Shown: positions 37,010 through 48,811 of the stretch, one piece after another
Numbering within the stretch: the first letter of the stretch is position 1
How the letters are laid out: every line of letters begins with the position of its first letter
Origin: Peromyscus leucopus
Taxonomy: Eukaryota > Chordata > Mammalia > Rodentia > Cricetidae
Direction: 5' to 3'
Assembly: GCF_004664715.2 (NCBI RefSeq)
Contig: NC_051074.1
Span: forward strand, 14,059,178-14,123,177
DNA length: 64,000 bases
The notes under the pieces: model-generated
What the model was told of the DNA's origin: nothing
Databases searched by the model: none
The model's input: only the letters and a program-made list of their open reading frames with translations
Made by a program: the position numbers and the translations under genes

Positions 37010-37088
37010 GAAGAAATATCTAATCTGTGGTGGTCAGATAAGATGCAGGGTGTTATTTCTATTGCCTTGTATCTGTTGAGACTTGCTT

Positions 37089-37090
<2 letters not shown>

Positions 37091-37144
<54 letters not shown>
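37091..37144. repeat. (TA)n microsatellite
   Basis: About 27 uninterrupted TA units inside L1 ORF2 sequence. Confidence 0.95.
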
Positions 37145-37147
<3 letters not shown>

Positions 37148-38382
37148 AATTTTGGGTAAAACTCCAGTTGCTGAGAAGGACACATATTCAATTGTGTTTG
37201 GGTAAAATCTTCTGTAAACATCTGCTACGTCCATTTGGTTTATGATATCTTTTAGCTCCAGAATTTCTCTCTTTAGTTTTTATCTTTATGACCTGCCTAT
37301 TAAGAAGAGTTGGGTATTAAAGTCACCCACTACCACTGTGTAAGGATCAATATGTGATTTTTAGCTGTAGTAATGTTTCTTTTGTGAACTTTGTTTGGTA
37401 CATAAATGTTAAGACTTGCAGTATCCTCCTCTTGGTGAATTTTTCCTCTGATGAGTATGTAGTATCCTTCCCTTTCTCCTCTGATTAGTTTTGGATTGAA
37501 GTCTTTGTTGTCAGATATTTAAATGATTACACCAGCTTGCTTTTTAGGTCCATTTCATTTATCATCTTTTTACCCTGAGGAGATATCTATTCTTGTTTAG
37601 TGTTAAGGTATATTTCTTGGATGCCACAGAAGGTTAGATCCTATTTTTAACTCATTTTGTTAGTCTGTGTCCTTTAATTGGGGAACTGAGACTGTTGGTG
37701 TTGAGAGTTATCAGGGAGCAGTGTTGGCTGATTTCCTTTATTTTGTTGTGGTGGTGTGGGTCCCCTCTTTCTTTTGATTGGCTGGTCTAATATTATTTAT
37801 TCCTTGTGTTTTCTTTGGTATTTAACTTCTTCAAGTTGAAGTTTTCCTTCTAGCACTTTCAGTAGGGGTGCTTAAATTTGGTTTCACCAAATTTTACCAA
37901 TAATGACCTATGTCATTATTTATCTATTGTGATTGAAAGTTTTTCTGGGTATAGTAGCCTAGGCTGGAATCTGTGGTCTCTTAGAGTTTGTAGAACATCT
38001 GTCCAGGCTGTCTGGCTTTTAGAGTCTCTACTGAAAAGTTATGTGTTACTCTAATAGTTCTAACTTTATATGTTCCTTGCTTTAAGGGGGAGGTTGTTTT
38101 GTTTTTGTTGTTATTGTTTTCTCTTGTAGATTTTAATATTTTTAATATTCTTTCTTTGTCCTGTACTTTTACCATTTTGATTATTATGTGCCATGGAGAA
38201 TTTCATTTCTGATCCTGTCTATTTGGTGGTCTGTATGCTTCTTGTGCCTTTGTAGACACCTCCTTCTTTTCTTTTATGAAATTTTCTTTTATGATCTGGT
38301 TGTAAATATTTTCTAAGCCTTTGACCTGGGTTTCTTGCCCTTATTTTATTCCTATTATGCATAGCTGTGTGGTGTGTTTGTG

Positions 38383-38400
38383 TGTGTGTGTGTGTGTGTG
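38383..38400. repeat. Short (TG)n run
   Basis: A short TG run inside the minus-strand L1, with a T-run at about 38436-38449 soon after. Confidence 0.8.
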
Positions 38401-38950
38401 TATGTCTTTTTGTAATGTCCCAAATTTCCTGGAATTTTTTTTTTTTTTTAGATTTAATGTTTTCTTTGACACATTCATCCATTTCTTCTATCTTGTCTAT
38501 CAGTGCCTGAGATTCTCTCTTTCATCTCTTATATTCTGTTGGTGAGGCTTGCCTCTGAGGTTCTTGTGAGAGTTACTAAACTTTTCATTTCCATTTTTCC
38601 CTCAGTTTGGGTTTTCTTTATTGACTCTGTTTCTACGTACAAGTCTTGAACTGTTTTGTTTTCATTTCATTCCACTGTTTGTGTTTTCATAGACTTTGTT
38701 AATGAATTTATTCCTTTCCTCTTTAAAGACCACTAACATAGTCATAACATCTGTTTTGAAGTCCCTGTCTCGTGCTTCAGCTATATTGCATTTCTCAAGG
38801 CCCACTGTAGTGGGCTTGCTTGGTTTTAGTAGAGACCTGTGGTCCTATTTGTTACTGGTTGTATTTTTACTTTGGTGTCTAGACGCCTGGGTTTGGGATG
38901 ATTGTAATTGTAGGTGTTGATATCTAGTCTTTGTTGGGTGTGTTCTGTTC

Positions 38951-39311
38951 CTTGGTTTCTGTTGCCCTTTCTGTTGCTTAGGAGAGTGTGCTGGGTGTGT
39001 CTTGTCTAGTAGGGAATGATTCTGAGACCCTGCTCAGTTTTGCCGCTGGAGGTTCCAGATATAATGTGTTTCTTGGCATTGGGACGGGATACTTGGTGAT
39101 GGAAAGTGGCTAGAAGGGTGGGGCGGGGAGGGGGGGCTGCTGCTGAGAGAATCCAGAGGAGGAAGGAGAGCAAATTTTGCCAGGACATCTGTTTAGTCCT
39201 CTGAGTTTGGGGCAGAGAAGGGGGATAGGCCACAGAAGGTAGTCCATTAGAGAGCTGAGGATGAGACTAGAGAATTAGATTTGAAGATCTGAAGATACCC
39301 TGCTCCCCTGA
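38951..39311 (-). other. Probable L1 5' UTR sequence
   Basis: G-rich, repeat-like sequence continuing from L1 ORF1 up to the minisatellite. It ends AGATCTGAAGATACCCTG, and nearly the same text (AGATCTGAAGATTGCC) occurs on the other side of the array at about 40339, so array and flanks may belong to one L1 5' region. Inference. Confidence 0.5.
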
Positions 39312-40127
39312 CCCACCTGCTCCCCTGGCCCACCTGCTCCCCTGGCCCACCTGCTCCCCTGGCCCACCTGCTCCCCTGACCCACCTGCTCCTCTGACCCA
39401 CCTGCTCCCCTGGCCCACCTGCTCCCCTGGCCCACCTGCTCCCCTGGCCCACCTGCTTCCCTGACCCACCTGCTCCCCTGACCCACCTGCTCCCCTGACC
39501 CACCTGCTCCTCTGACCCACCTGCTCCCCTGGCCCACCTGCTCCCCTGGCCCACCTGCTCCCCTGGCCCACCTGCTTCCCTGACCCACCTGCTTCCCTGA
39601 CCCACCTGCTCCCCTGACCCACCTGCTTCCGTGGTCCACCTGCTCCCCTGGCCCACCTGCTCCCCTGACCCACCTGCTCCCCTGACCCACCCGCTCCCCT
39701 GGCCCACCTGCTTCCCTGACCCACCCGCTCCCCTGGCCCACCTGCTCCCCTGACCCACCCGCTCCCCTGGCCCACCTGCTTCCATGGCCCACCTGCTTCC
39801 CTGGCCCACCTGCTCCCCTGGCTCACCCGCTTCCCTGACCCACCCGCTCCCCTGACCCACCTGCTCCCCTGACCCACCTGCTCCCCTGGCCCACCCGCTC
39901 CCCTGGCTCACCCGCTTCCCTGACCCACCCGCTCCCCTGGCCCACCTGCTCCCCTGACCCACCCGCTCCCCTGGCCCACCTGCTCCCCTGACCCACCTGC
40001 TTCCGTGGCCTACCTGCTCCTCTGACCCACCTGCTCCCCTGGCCCACCTGCTCCCCTGGCCTACCTGCTCCCCTGGCCCACCTGCTACCCTGACCCACCT
40101 GCTTCCCTGACCCACCTGCTTCCGTGG
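39312..40127. repeat. 17-bp minisatellite, 48 units
   Basis: The unit CCCACCTGCTCCCCTGG is repeated with single-base variants; 816 bases divide into exactly 48 units of 17, with degenerate half units at both ends (39297-39311 and 40128-40144). Common variants are GA for GG at the end and TTCCC, CCGCT or GCTTCC changes inside. Because 17 is not a multiple of 3, any one minus-strand frame passes through all three registers, giving a 17-residue Gly/Arg/Trp/Gln-rich period and long stop-free frames. Confidence 0.95.
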
Positions 40128-43089
40128 CCTGTCTGCTTCTCTGCTGGTGCAGCTGGTTCCCAGTGAATACCTGCTGGAGTTGAAGACTGAGACAAAGGGC
40201 TGGAGTGGTGGGTGACTATGGGAGATCTGCGGATCCTCTGGAGATGGGGGCAGAGAGGAAGAGGAGCCTACAGCAGGTGGTCTGCTACAGAGGTGGGGCT
40301 GAGACCGAGGGATTACATTTGGAGGAGAGGAGGGAGAGTGAAGATCTGAAGATTGCCTGTTCCCCTGGCCTAGGATCATGTTTTTATTAGCCTCATTGTG
40401 AAAGGGAAACTTATATATTGTTAGACTGGGCAGAAACAAAAGCAGATACATGTAGAACAAAGGAGTATTGAGGTAGGAAAGAACATTTTCTCTCGGAGGA
40501 AAATGGGCCCAGAGATACCAGGCATGAATAATAGATGCTTAGACCCAGCAGAGCCTACATAGCAGCTCCTCACTGGCAGGACCTTAGCAATTTATCCCAT
40601 GTCTCTATTGGAATACATGTTAAATTTCACAGTGTGAGCTATCTTGGTTTGTAGGCCAGTGTTCAAGGCTCATGGCTGGGAAAACTCTTGGGTCCTCCTT
40701 ACAGGCCAGTAAATGTATCATGTAAAGTTCAAATTAAAACAAAATATAACATTAAAATTACAAAAAGAAACAAAACAATTATCCTGGGGGTCAGGGAAAC
40801 CTTGGAGGCCAGATTTTCCTCCTTTAATCTAATATAAAAAGGGGTAAAGTGAATCTCTGAGTGCTCAGTGGAACCTGGAAATTTTACCAATGTTATCATT
40901 TTGGTTGAGCTCAGCTCCATGGTAACTTGAGCCCATGCTCCTTCAGGGCACAAGTCCCTGTGGAACCCACCATCCCACAGATTAAATGTGGATCTGTGGA
41001 TCACTGCACCCTTTTCTTTAAAATGGCACTTTAGTGAGGTTAATATGGATACAGGAAGAGATGGTACCTGTGGCCTAGGCAGGTAGGCCAAAATTAACAA
41101 AATAAACGGAGGAAGGAATTGCCTGGTCTCAGTTCAAGTTCATATGTAGCTGTTAGAGTAACTGGAATCACTGTGTGAGGTCTCACTCAAATAGAGGCTG
41201 AGAGGAAAAAAATGTAAGGATCATTTAATTTTAGTTCCAAATAGTATCGGGCCTTTCTCTCCGTCTCAAGATTGAAGAGGAGGCAAGAGGAAGATGGGAG
41301 GTACAGAAATCTATATAATACAATATAATATAAAAAAGTAATAAACAAAACAGGTTTGTGTATCTCCAGGTAGAGAGCAACTTCCTAAATCTCCCTGAGA
41401 AATGTTACCAGCCCAGTTCCCAGAAGAAAGAAGAGTACCAGCAGTTCAACTTTTGTGTCCTTTCTCCTCTGTCCCACAGTCAGGGAACTAGTTTTTACAC
41501 TCCGTATCCTTTTATGATATTTGATTTTTATTATAAGAATGAAATTTATAGAACAGTAACCTATGGCAGAAGTAGCTTGTCTACTAGTCGTCTTTAAGGA
41601 CACAATGCCTATACTCCTTAACTTTTTTTGTTTTCTTTTTCTCTGCGACAAAGTCACCTGGCCCGGGACAGGGATTTGGAGGACATTTTGGGAAAACATT
41701 CTTGAGTCTGAAGTGAGATAGCCAAATCCCATCTCCAGAGCCAGCTCCTCAGTGAGCTTAAACAGCACAGGATGATCTGCCTATATACCCTATGCATAGT
41801 AACTGCTCTCCTGCCCCTCCGCCGCTGTTCCTGTAGCAACTCCCATTTGACACTGTGACGATAAGATCTTATAGGGGCACACCTGGAATCATTTACAACC
41901 AGCATCAAAAACTGTCTTTGTTCTGGGCGGGACTTAGGACATTCATCCCTCAGGAGAGAAGAGATGCCCGATTTCATCTGGATCTTTTGTGCCGAAGGAA
42001 AAAGAGAGCTAAGTGTCTACCGATTGTCCTGCCACATAGAGAGGCAGAGTGGGGCGGGGAAAGTGTGGTAGGGAGGGACTTGTCATCCAGATCATCACTG
42101 AGGGAGGAGAGTCTAGGGAACTGGGTTTTGAGGTTTGAGCTGGTAAAACCCGATCTGCAGAAAAGAAGAGGGTAAGTCAGGAGTGGAGAGAAAAAAGAAC
42201 CTCACAGTGGAGAACTTCAGACCGATCGCCATTCCATCCTGTGACTTACTGCGCCCAGACCTCAGTCCACAGGCAGACTAATTAATGCCTTGCTGAGGTT
42301 TGTTTTCAGGCAAGTCAAAGGCGTATAGGAATGGGGATCTTATACCCCATTTCCGAAAAGGTAAGGATGAGGCTTATTTCTGCTAATGAGTCCTCACAAC
42401 CAGAAAGTGGCCAGGAATGGCAGACCAGGGGGCCAGAAAGTGTCCCCATTTTCAATAACATGAAAGGCAAAGCCTATGGCAGAAAGCTGAAAGAACACCC
42501 GGGGTTTGGAATTCCAGCACCCTAGCAGAAAAAGCGAAAGGCAGACAGCCAAGGACCCCCCCACCCCCAGCCTTGAGGGTTTGAATGAAAGTTTGTCATT
42601 CTAAGGTTCCTCTAGACTGAACACGGACTTTATTTTGGTATTCGATGTTGGATGTGCAGGTGTGCTGAATTCATGGCAAAAGATGTCTGCTCTGGGAGGT
42701 CAGAAAGGGTATTGGAGGTGAGAGAAAAAGGGGTTTATGGGACTGGGTACTGAGTTTATCCAAGTTATGAACAAAACCTCAGAACAGAACTTGGCACCAC
42801 TCACAAAGGCACAGGCTATAAAATAATAATAATAATAATAATAAAATAAATTTTTAAAAATAAGATCTTCAGGTTGCAACAGGCAAAAATGGTTTAGACT
42901 GTAAAATGAGCTGGGAGGGCGTTTTGAGGGACCCAGTTTGAGGAAGAGAGAGAGGAAGAAAGGGGAAAAGGGAGGGAGAGAGAGAGAGGAAGAGCTGAAA
43001 GAAGAAAAGGAAGAAGAGGAGGAGAGTGTGTCTCATCCAAGGAAAGGGCTAAAGTCAAAACTCTTCCTGGTTTTTGAAACCAAATGTTA
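40128..43089. other. Intergenic, no named gene
   Basis: After L1-like text up to about 40380, this stretch is moderately GC-rich in places with a GC-box-like GGGCGGGAC (about 41928) and a consensus donor-like GGGTAAGTC (about 42169-42177). ORFs up to 127 residues occur on both strands but I recognise none. AAT repeats lie at 42821-42846. It may contain retroviral-type repeat sequence or a non-coding transcript; neither can be shown from sequence alone. Confidence 0.4.
42821..42846. repeat. (AAT)n microsatellite
   Basis: About eight AAT units. Confidence 0.9.
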
Positions 43090-43470
43090 GAATCTGGACT
43101 GATAGAGGTGACATGAAAGAAAATAAAGAGAAAATGGCCATCAACCTCGGCAGATTAGAGCAATGACCGGCAGCAGTCTCTAAGTAGGAGTGAAGACCAT
43201 GTGAAGTGGTGCAGGGGTCCTGAGAGTGTGATAGGACAGAAAAGGCGACCTTTGGGGGTGGTAAATTCCATCTGCAGCTCTGTCCCCCCCCCCTCCCAGC
43301 TAAAGTCTGAGTTGTAAATCCCAATGGAGGTTGATATGTTGACTCTCTCATCAGGGGCTTCCTAGCTCCTAACTGCCTGCAGATGTTATCAGCTTGTCAA
43401 CTTTCCTGTCAGGAGTGTCTCAGGTCCCTGAAGCTAAATGGGTTAATGACTTTAGGTCATTAATCCATTA
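43090..43470 (+). repeat. Dispersed repeat, copy B
   Basis: Second copy of the repeat at 36165-36545, same strand and order of shared blocks. The copies differ by many substitutions and small indels. Copy B is followed directly by L1 3' sequence. Confidence 0.75.
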
Positions 43471-43534
43471 CAAAGTCATTAACTGGTTACCTGACACTGT
43501 CAATGAAGCTGAGAACTTAAGGCTAGTCAGGTCA

Positions 43535-44285
43535 TGGGCCCTAGGGAAAAACCTTATAATATCATTCTGCTAAATGGAATTAGCAATAAAATAAGTCCTA
43601 ATGGCATAATTGCTATCAGCATAGATCACTGCATCATTCAGCCATCACTAGAGAAGTTGCTTTTTTCAGTAGATGGCACTTATTATAGAGCACTTAATAA
43701 TCTAACCAACATCTAACTCATCAACATGTAGAGAATAAGAGACTTTGAAACACTTGGACCTACATGGTTTATCTGTATCACTCAAGGCTCAGGGGTCCAT
43801 GCAGAAGAAGATCAGAAAGACAGAAAGAACCAAGGATGATGGATAACTTCAAGGAGACAGTATTTTCCAGATAAAAAAGGGAAGATTCACATATGAACTC
43901 AGAGAGACAGTGATAGCATGCCCAAGATCTACTTGAGCTAAAGCCAAACAAAAGCCAAGCATGGAAGGGAAGCAGATATGAAGTCACATCTGCAGCTAGA
44001 AACTGTTGTCATTTTATTACTGCTAGGAAGGGGGAAAATCAATTTCCTTCAATGGAGTATGCTTGGTATACAGACCCCAATCCAGGACAGACCCACATCC
44101 AGGGATAGTCAGCCAACACAAGCTGGATTTCACTTGTTTTCCCCCTATGGGAGTGGGGGAGGGTGCAGCAGCATGAAGTCGAGTTGGTGAGGAGGTAGAG
44201 AAAGTTCTAGGAGAAACTGTGGGAGAGAAATGAATATAGTCAAAACATACTGTGTGAAATTCTCAAGAAATAAATAAAAATACTA
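43535..44285 (+). mobile_element. L1 3' UTR (Lx-like)
   Basis: GGGCCCTAGGGAAAAACC, CAGTAGATGGCACTTATT, GGATAACTTCAAGGAGACAG, CACATATGAACTCAGAGAG and the final ATAGTCAAAACATAC with AATAAATAAAAATAC tail follow the order of a rodent L1 3' UTR. Confidence 0.75.
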
Positions 44286-45165
44286 CCTAAAAATCTGAAT
44301 GTTTGGCTGGGACATTGTTATGTACCCAATGCCAGCCCATTGTGCATCAGCAGTCCCAAAAGGTTCCAAGTCCAGGATAGCAAGTCCAGTCCCTCAAGGA
44401 CCAGCTGGTTGGGAATTTTCTTAAGAAAGAATGCCCACCACCACCACCCCTAAGCACCCAGAACAAGATTATGGTTTGGGAGGTTGGTGCTGTTGGTATG
44501 CCTTAGGCCATCAGTATCCTAATGAAGGACTTGGCAGATAAGCTTGCCCTTGTTGATGTCATGGAAGACATACTCAAGGGAGAGATGGTGGATCTCCAGC
44601 ATGGCAGCCTTTTTCTTAGAACATCAAAAATCGTCTCTGGCAAAGATGATAGGGTGACTGCAGACTCCAGGCTGATCATTGTCACAGCAGGGGGCCTATC
44701 AGCAAGAGAGAGCTGACGTACTTTGGTCCAGGGAAATATGAATCTTCAAGTTCATCATTCCCAACATTATGACAGATAGTCCAAACTGCAAACTGCTTAT
44801 TGTTTCAAACTCCATGGATATCTTGACCTACATGGCTTGGAAAACAAGAGTTATCAGAAATGTTTGCAATCTGGATTCAACTCAGTTCTGTTGAGCTGTC
44901 ACAGATGGGTCCTAGGGGAGTATAGAGACTCCAGTGTGCCAGTGTGGGTTGGTGTCAATATTGCTGGCATCTCCTTGAAGAACCCAAACCCAGAGCTGAA
45001 CACTGATGCCGACAAGGAGCAGTGGTAAGAGGTTCACAAGCAGGTGATTGACAGCACCTATGACATGATCAAACTGGAATGCTATATGGGCCTTTGGCCT
45101 CTCTGAATCTTAGGAGGGTATCAGGGGCCTTATGGAGAGCCTGCTCCAAGGCCACCTCCATGGTA

Positions 45166-45768
45166 ATGCAAGAAAATCCACTAAGGCAGCAAGGGCTAGA
45201 CTTTTTCTATCTAAAGGTATTTAGAAATAAGTTGCTATCTGGCTGACTGGTAAAATAAGAAAACACATGTGCTTTCTGGTGTTAACTTTCTCTTTTACTT
45301 CAGCTAAAGAATGGTCTCTGACTCTTTCTGTCTCCACACAGCTACATATCTCCACACTGCTACATTCTATACATACAGCTGCATGTCTTTCTTTATGTGC
45401 ATATGGCCAAACATCTCTATACACAGTTACATCTGTTTTCACGTGTCCACACACCTATCTTTTACATACATTCCTCTTCTATATCTCTATTCTATACAGC
45501 TTCATCTTCCTTGTCTCCACTCAGTACAAATCGCACAACCACAGTTAAACATCTCATTTACATAGCTCTCTCCCCTTACAGCGCTTTGTACAGTTCCTAG
45601 GCACAGCTCCACTACAGAGCAGCAGCTCTTACATACAGCTCTCTCTCACACTCATACTTCTACATTATTCACTCATTCTTTACTCATTCACTTTTTCACC
45701 CACTAATTCCCTCACACTTCTCTCATGCTTCTTCTTCTTTATGCTTCTTTTTCTTTATCTCTCACTCA

Positions 45769-45814
<46 letters not shown>

Positions 45815-46552
45815 CATATTCTACAGCAGTTCTCACATAACTCTACAGGCCATCTCTCTCCACACTGCTGCTACTCTGAACAATCATAAGTTATATTTTC
45901 AGAGCCCTACCCATTCTCAAAACACAAGGTAAGTCACATAGTTTCTCTTCAGCTAGTAATGTCACGTTGACCCATGCATGTAGCTCTAAGTTAGTGAGGG
46001 GTCCCAGACAGTTAACAATTGGCTAAACCTTGAGTCGTCAGGGTACAATCAGAAAGAGAGCTACTTCAAGGGGCTATATCAGTGTAAACATCCTGGCATT
46101 GATTTAGCAATAAACAACACCTGGGAATTAGTCTTTCCGTATATTCTGTAGGGGCAGCTTCATCTGTTTTGGACAAGTTCTAAAGTCTTTGCAAGATGTG
46201 TAAAAGGCTGTCTTTGAGTCTGAGAACACTGTTACTTTCCTGTGTCAGTAAAGAAGAATATTCTGCTAATGTTTCTGTTCATCAGAATTATACAGCTTAA
46301 ACAGAAATTCACAACTAAATGTGTGCCCAGAGATGTCAAACACACTACCAAAGGGCCGTGGAGAGCATCCCACAGCTGTTCTTATTAGGGAGGCATAACA
46401 GTGGCACCCGAGAAAGTCGCAGACAGAAAACAACTGGTTTCCACAGCCAGTGGCCCCACAGCTTTGCCAGGTGGGGCTCCCCATCAGGGAGTTATACTTC
46501 TGCTGGGTCATCTTGTCCAACAGTAGTTGTCACTTGATGTATATTCCCACAG
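45166..46552. mobile_element. Insertion inside the Ldha pseudogene
   Basis: About 1.4 kb unrelated to Ldha separates the two halves. It has a CT- and CA-rich part (CA run at 45769-45812) and a right part including GGCACCCGAGAAAGTCG. It resembles LTR-class rodent repeats in texture but I cannot name it, and a target duplication was not recognised. Edges are approximate because the pseudogene is damaged near the junctions. Confidence 0.6.
45769..45812. repeat. (CA)n microsatellite
   Basis: About 22 CA units within the insertion. Confidence 0.95.
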
Positions 46553-47223
46553 CCCTCGGCAAGAGGTACATCCCCTTTCTACCATGAATAAGGACCTCTA
46601 TGAAGTCAAGGGGGACATCTTCAGTGTCCCTTGTATCCCAGACAAAATGGAATCTTGGATGTTGTGAAGGTGACTCCGATTCCCGTAAAAGAGGACCACT
46701 TGAAGAAGAGTGCAGAAACACTCTGCGTGGGGGAATACAGAAAGCACTGCCGTTCTAAGGTCTTCAGATGTCCTAGCACTTCCCTGTCCAGGCTGCAGCA
46801 GGGTTGTTATGGAGACCACACACTGTCCCCTTCTCATGTGAGCTGGGGTTAGTGCTGTTGTGTTAAGGTGGCCTGGGGAAAACCTCAGTTCCCACAGTTC
46901 TATGCTGATTCGAAGTGGTGCTTGTGTGGTGGTCACCTGATTAGTGTGACAGTCCCATGATCTCCAAGACACACTGCCAATTGTGTACAGGCTTCAGTTA
47001 GCCTGTGAACCTGTGTGCATGCTGCACACCCTTACCAAACACGCCTAAGCCAATGAGGTCCCAATGAGTCATAACTTGGATCTAGTATGTAAATCCATTG
47101 TGTGTATCTTGTACATAACTTTCCTAAGGGATATTATTTATAGCTGTAGTACACATTGCAATATTATGTAAAAAGTTATATCTGCATATGGATGATGCAA
47201 GTGTCATGCCAACAAAAACTCCA

Positions 47224-47229
47224 AATAAA
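47224..47229 (+). other. Poly(A) signal of the Ldha retrocopy
   Basis: AATAAA followed by CCTTGAACAGTG, the known end of Ldha mRNA, then a short, decayed A-rich tail (AAAGAAAG). It marks the 3' limit of the retrocopy. Confidence 0.85.
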
Positions 47230-47297
47230 CCTTGAACAGTGAAAGAAAGTTTTTGAAGGTTCAAAAAAGTTTTTGTTTTTGTTTTAAATTTAAAAAC

Positions 47298-47450
47298 CGA
47301 AGCTGGGTGATGGTGGTACACACCTTTAATCCCAGCACTCAGGAGGCAGAGACAGGTGGATCTCTGTAAGTTTAAGGCCAAACTGGTCTACAGAGGGAGT
47401 TCCACAAGGCTACACAGAGAAATCCTGTCTTGAAAAAAAAAAAAAAAACA
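47298..47450 (+). mobile_element. B1 SINE
   Basis: GCTGGGTGATGGTGGTACAC, CACCTTTAATCCCAGCACTC and ACAGAGAAATCCTGTCTTGA with a 15-base A tail. Confidence 0.92.
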
Positions 47451-47754
47451 AAATTTAAAAACCAAACACAAGTAATGTCTTCAGCAACAATTTTGAATAT
47501 TGAGTTTATAGCTAGAAGGCACAATGTCACAACATTATTTTCTGCTCCTCTGGCACTTAAAATCCTTTGGGTTCCCCCTTCTGCCATGTTTTCTGAGCCT
47601 TGGGTGTAGGGTTTGTGTTATATACATCGACTAGAGATGGGCATCTCATGGTCAGTTGTTCTCTGTATTTGTATATTTCTATAATGACCTTTGCTGTAAA
47701 AAAGACACTTATTTAATGAAATGTAGCATAAATCTTAAAGAGTGTTATTAATAA

Positions 47755-48180
47755 AAATCAAACCCAGTGCCAGTTATTGGGTTGAATGCTGGAAGATCAG
47801 AGAAGCAGAACAAGCCACAGCCACCTCACCTTGCCAATTCCTCAGCTGATCCTGTTTCCTCAGACTGGATGGATGCCTCTCAGCTGAACTGTGCTGCTTA
47901 AAAACCTAAAAAGCTTAACCAGGCTCTAGTCCCTCGTCTTCATGCCTTAAATACCTTTCTTCCTCCTACCATTACTTCTTGGGATTCAAGGTGTGGCTGT
48001 TTCCAGTGTGGCCTTGCACTCACAGAGATCCAGGCGGATCTCTGCCTCTAGAATGCTAGGATTAAAAGCATGTGCTACCACTGCCTAACCTCTATGTTTA
48101 ATATTGTGGCTGTTCTGTTCTCTGACCCCAGATAAGTTTATTAGAGTGTACATTATTTCGGGGAACACAATGTCACCACA
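47755..48180 (-). mobile_element. Cricetid composite repeat containing B1-like part
   Basis: AGTGCCAGTTATTGGGTTGA, GCTGGAAGATCAGAGAAGCA, CCTCAGCTGATCCTGTTTCC and the end GACCCCAGATAAGTTTATTA form a repeat I recognise as frequent in cricetids. Its middle (about 47995-48090) is a reversed B1-type segment. Strand refers to that B1 part; the family name is uncertain. Confidence 0.6.
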
Positions 48181-48764
48181 ATGAAGAGCAAAAGTTATAC
48201 TTATCTGTGGATAGAAGGATAAGAATTTAGAATGAAGTTAGGAATTATACTGGTTTAGGAAAATGGCAATAGTAAGTTTTCTTCTAGGTTCATGAGCTCA
48301 CCAGCTAAGGGTCATTTCCTAGCGTTACAACACGGGGCATGTTTTTCTTCTGTTGAATGGGCCTTAAATACAATTAAATGGCTGTTGGTTACCCCCAGGA
48401 TATAAATGCCACCATTGTACCCTTGGGGATACCTGACCATGCTGTTCATTGTGTGGTTCACAGACTTTAGAGATAGTAGGACTTTTAGTTGCTCTTCTTC
48501 CTTGGCATCTTGAATAGCATCCTCCAATGCTATGAGAACTATTCCTTAGTAGACAGGAAATCTTATAAGGCTCCACCCCTCAATGAAGAAATATAGGCAA
48601 CTAATGTCTGCTAAATCTTCACCAGGGACAAGCCCTAGATGGTTATTGCATCCCAAGTGGTCACACACATACACACGTGCACACACACACACATGCACAC
48701 ACACACATAATCCTTAAATGGACTCAGCAGGTTGTATTTATATACACACATGTATAAATGTAAC

Positions 48765-48811
<47 letters not shown>

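Larger units (their letters stand above)
37010..38950 (-). mobile_element. L1 element, 5' half (ORF2 start and ORF1), minus strand
   Basis: Plus-strand text such as GGTATTAAAGTCACCCAC, TGATTAGTTTTGGATTGAAG and ACACCAGCTTGCTTTTTAGG is the complement of the rodent L1 ORF2 endonuclease part. From about 38200 it is the complement of ORF1 and the 5' region. Reading frames are broken, so it is inactive. A TA microsatellite (37091-37144) interrupts ORF2. The same ORF2 part appears in the other orientation at 51840-52030. Confidence 0.85.
44349..47241 (+). pseudogene. Processed Ldha pseudogene, interrupted
   Basis: An intronless copy of lactate dehydrogenase A mRNA. The 5' UTR piece CAGTCCCAAAAGGTTCC is followed by the coding region with the ATG lost, then [39 protein letters not shown] (LDHA-type, not LDHB), [24 protein letters not shown] and DADKEQW. 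Stops, frameshifts and internal deletions are frequent. After an insertion (about 45166-46552) it resumes with STMNKDLYEVKGDIFSVPC and DHLKKSAETL, then the long 3' UTR to AATAAACCTTGAACAGTG. No introns, so retrocopied; not functional. Confidence 0.93.

Noticed and set aside
39267..40460. 397-residue minus-strand repeat protein
   Set aside because: The open frame comes from a 17-bp tandem array without stops; the head of the ORF has no recognisable domain and all frames on that strand are equally open.
40729..41100. 123-residue minus-strand ORF as a possible retroviral envelope or membrane protein
   Set aside because: No motif could be recognised and no neighbouring retroviral genes were seen in order; left unassigned.
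44522..45028. A functional lactate dehydrogenase gene
   Set aside because: The start codon is lost, frames are broken, parts are deleted and the copy lacks introns; it is a processed pseudogene.
46390..46410. A retroviral primer-binding site in GGCACCCGAGAAAGTCG
   Set aside because: The resemblance to known primer-binding sites is partial, and no LTR edge or retroviral gene could be placed beside it.
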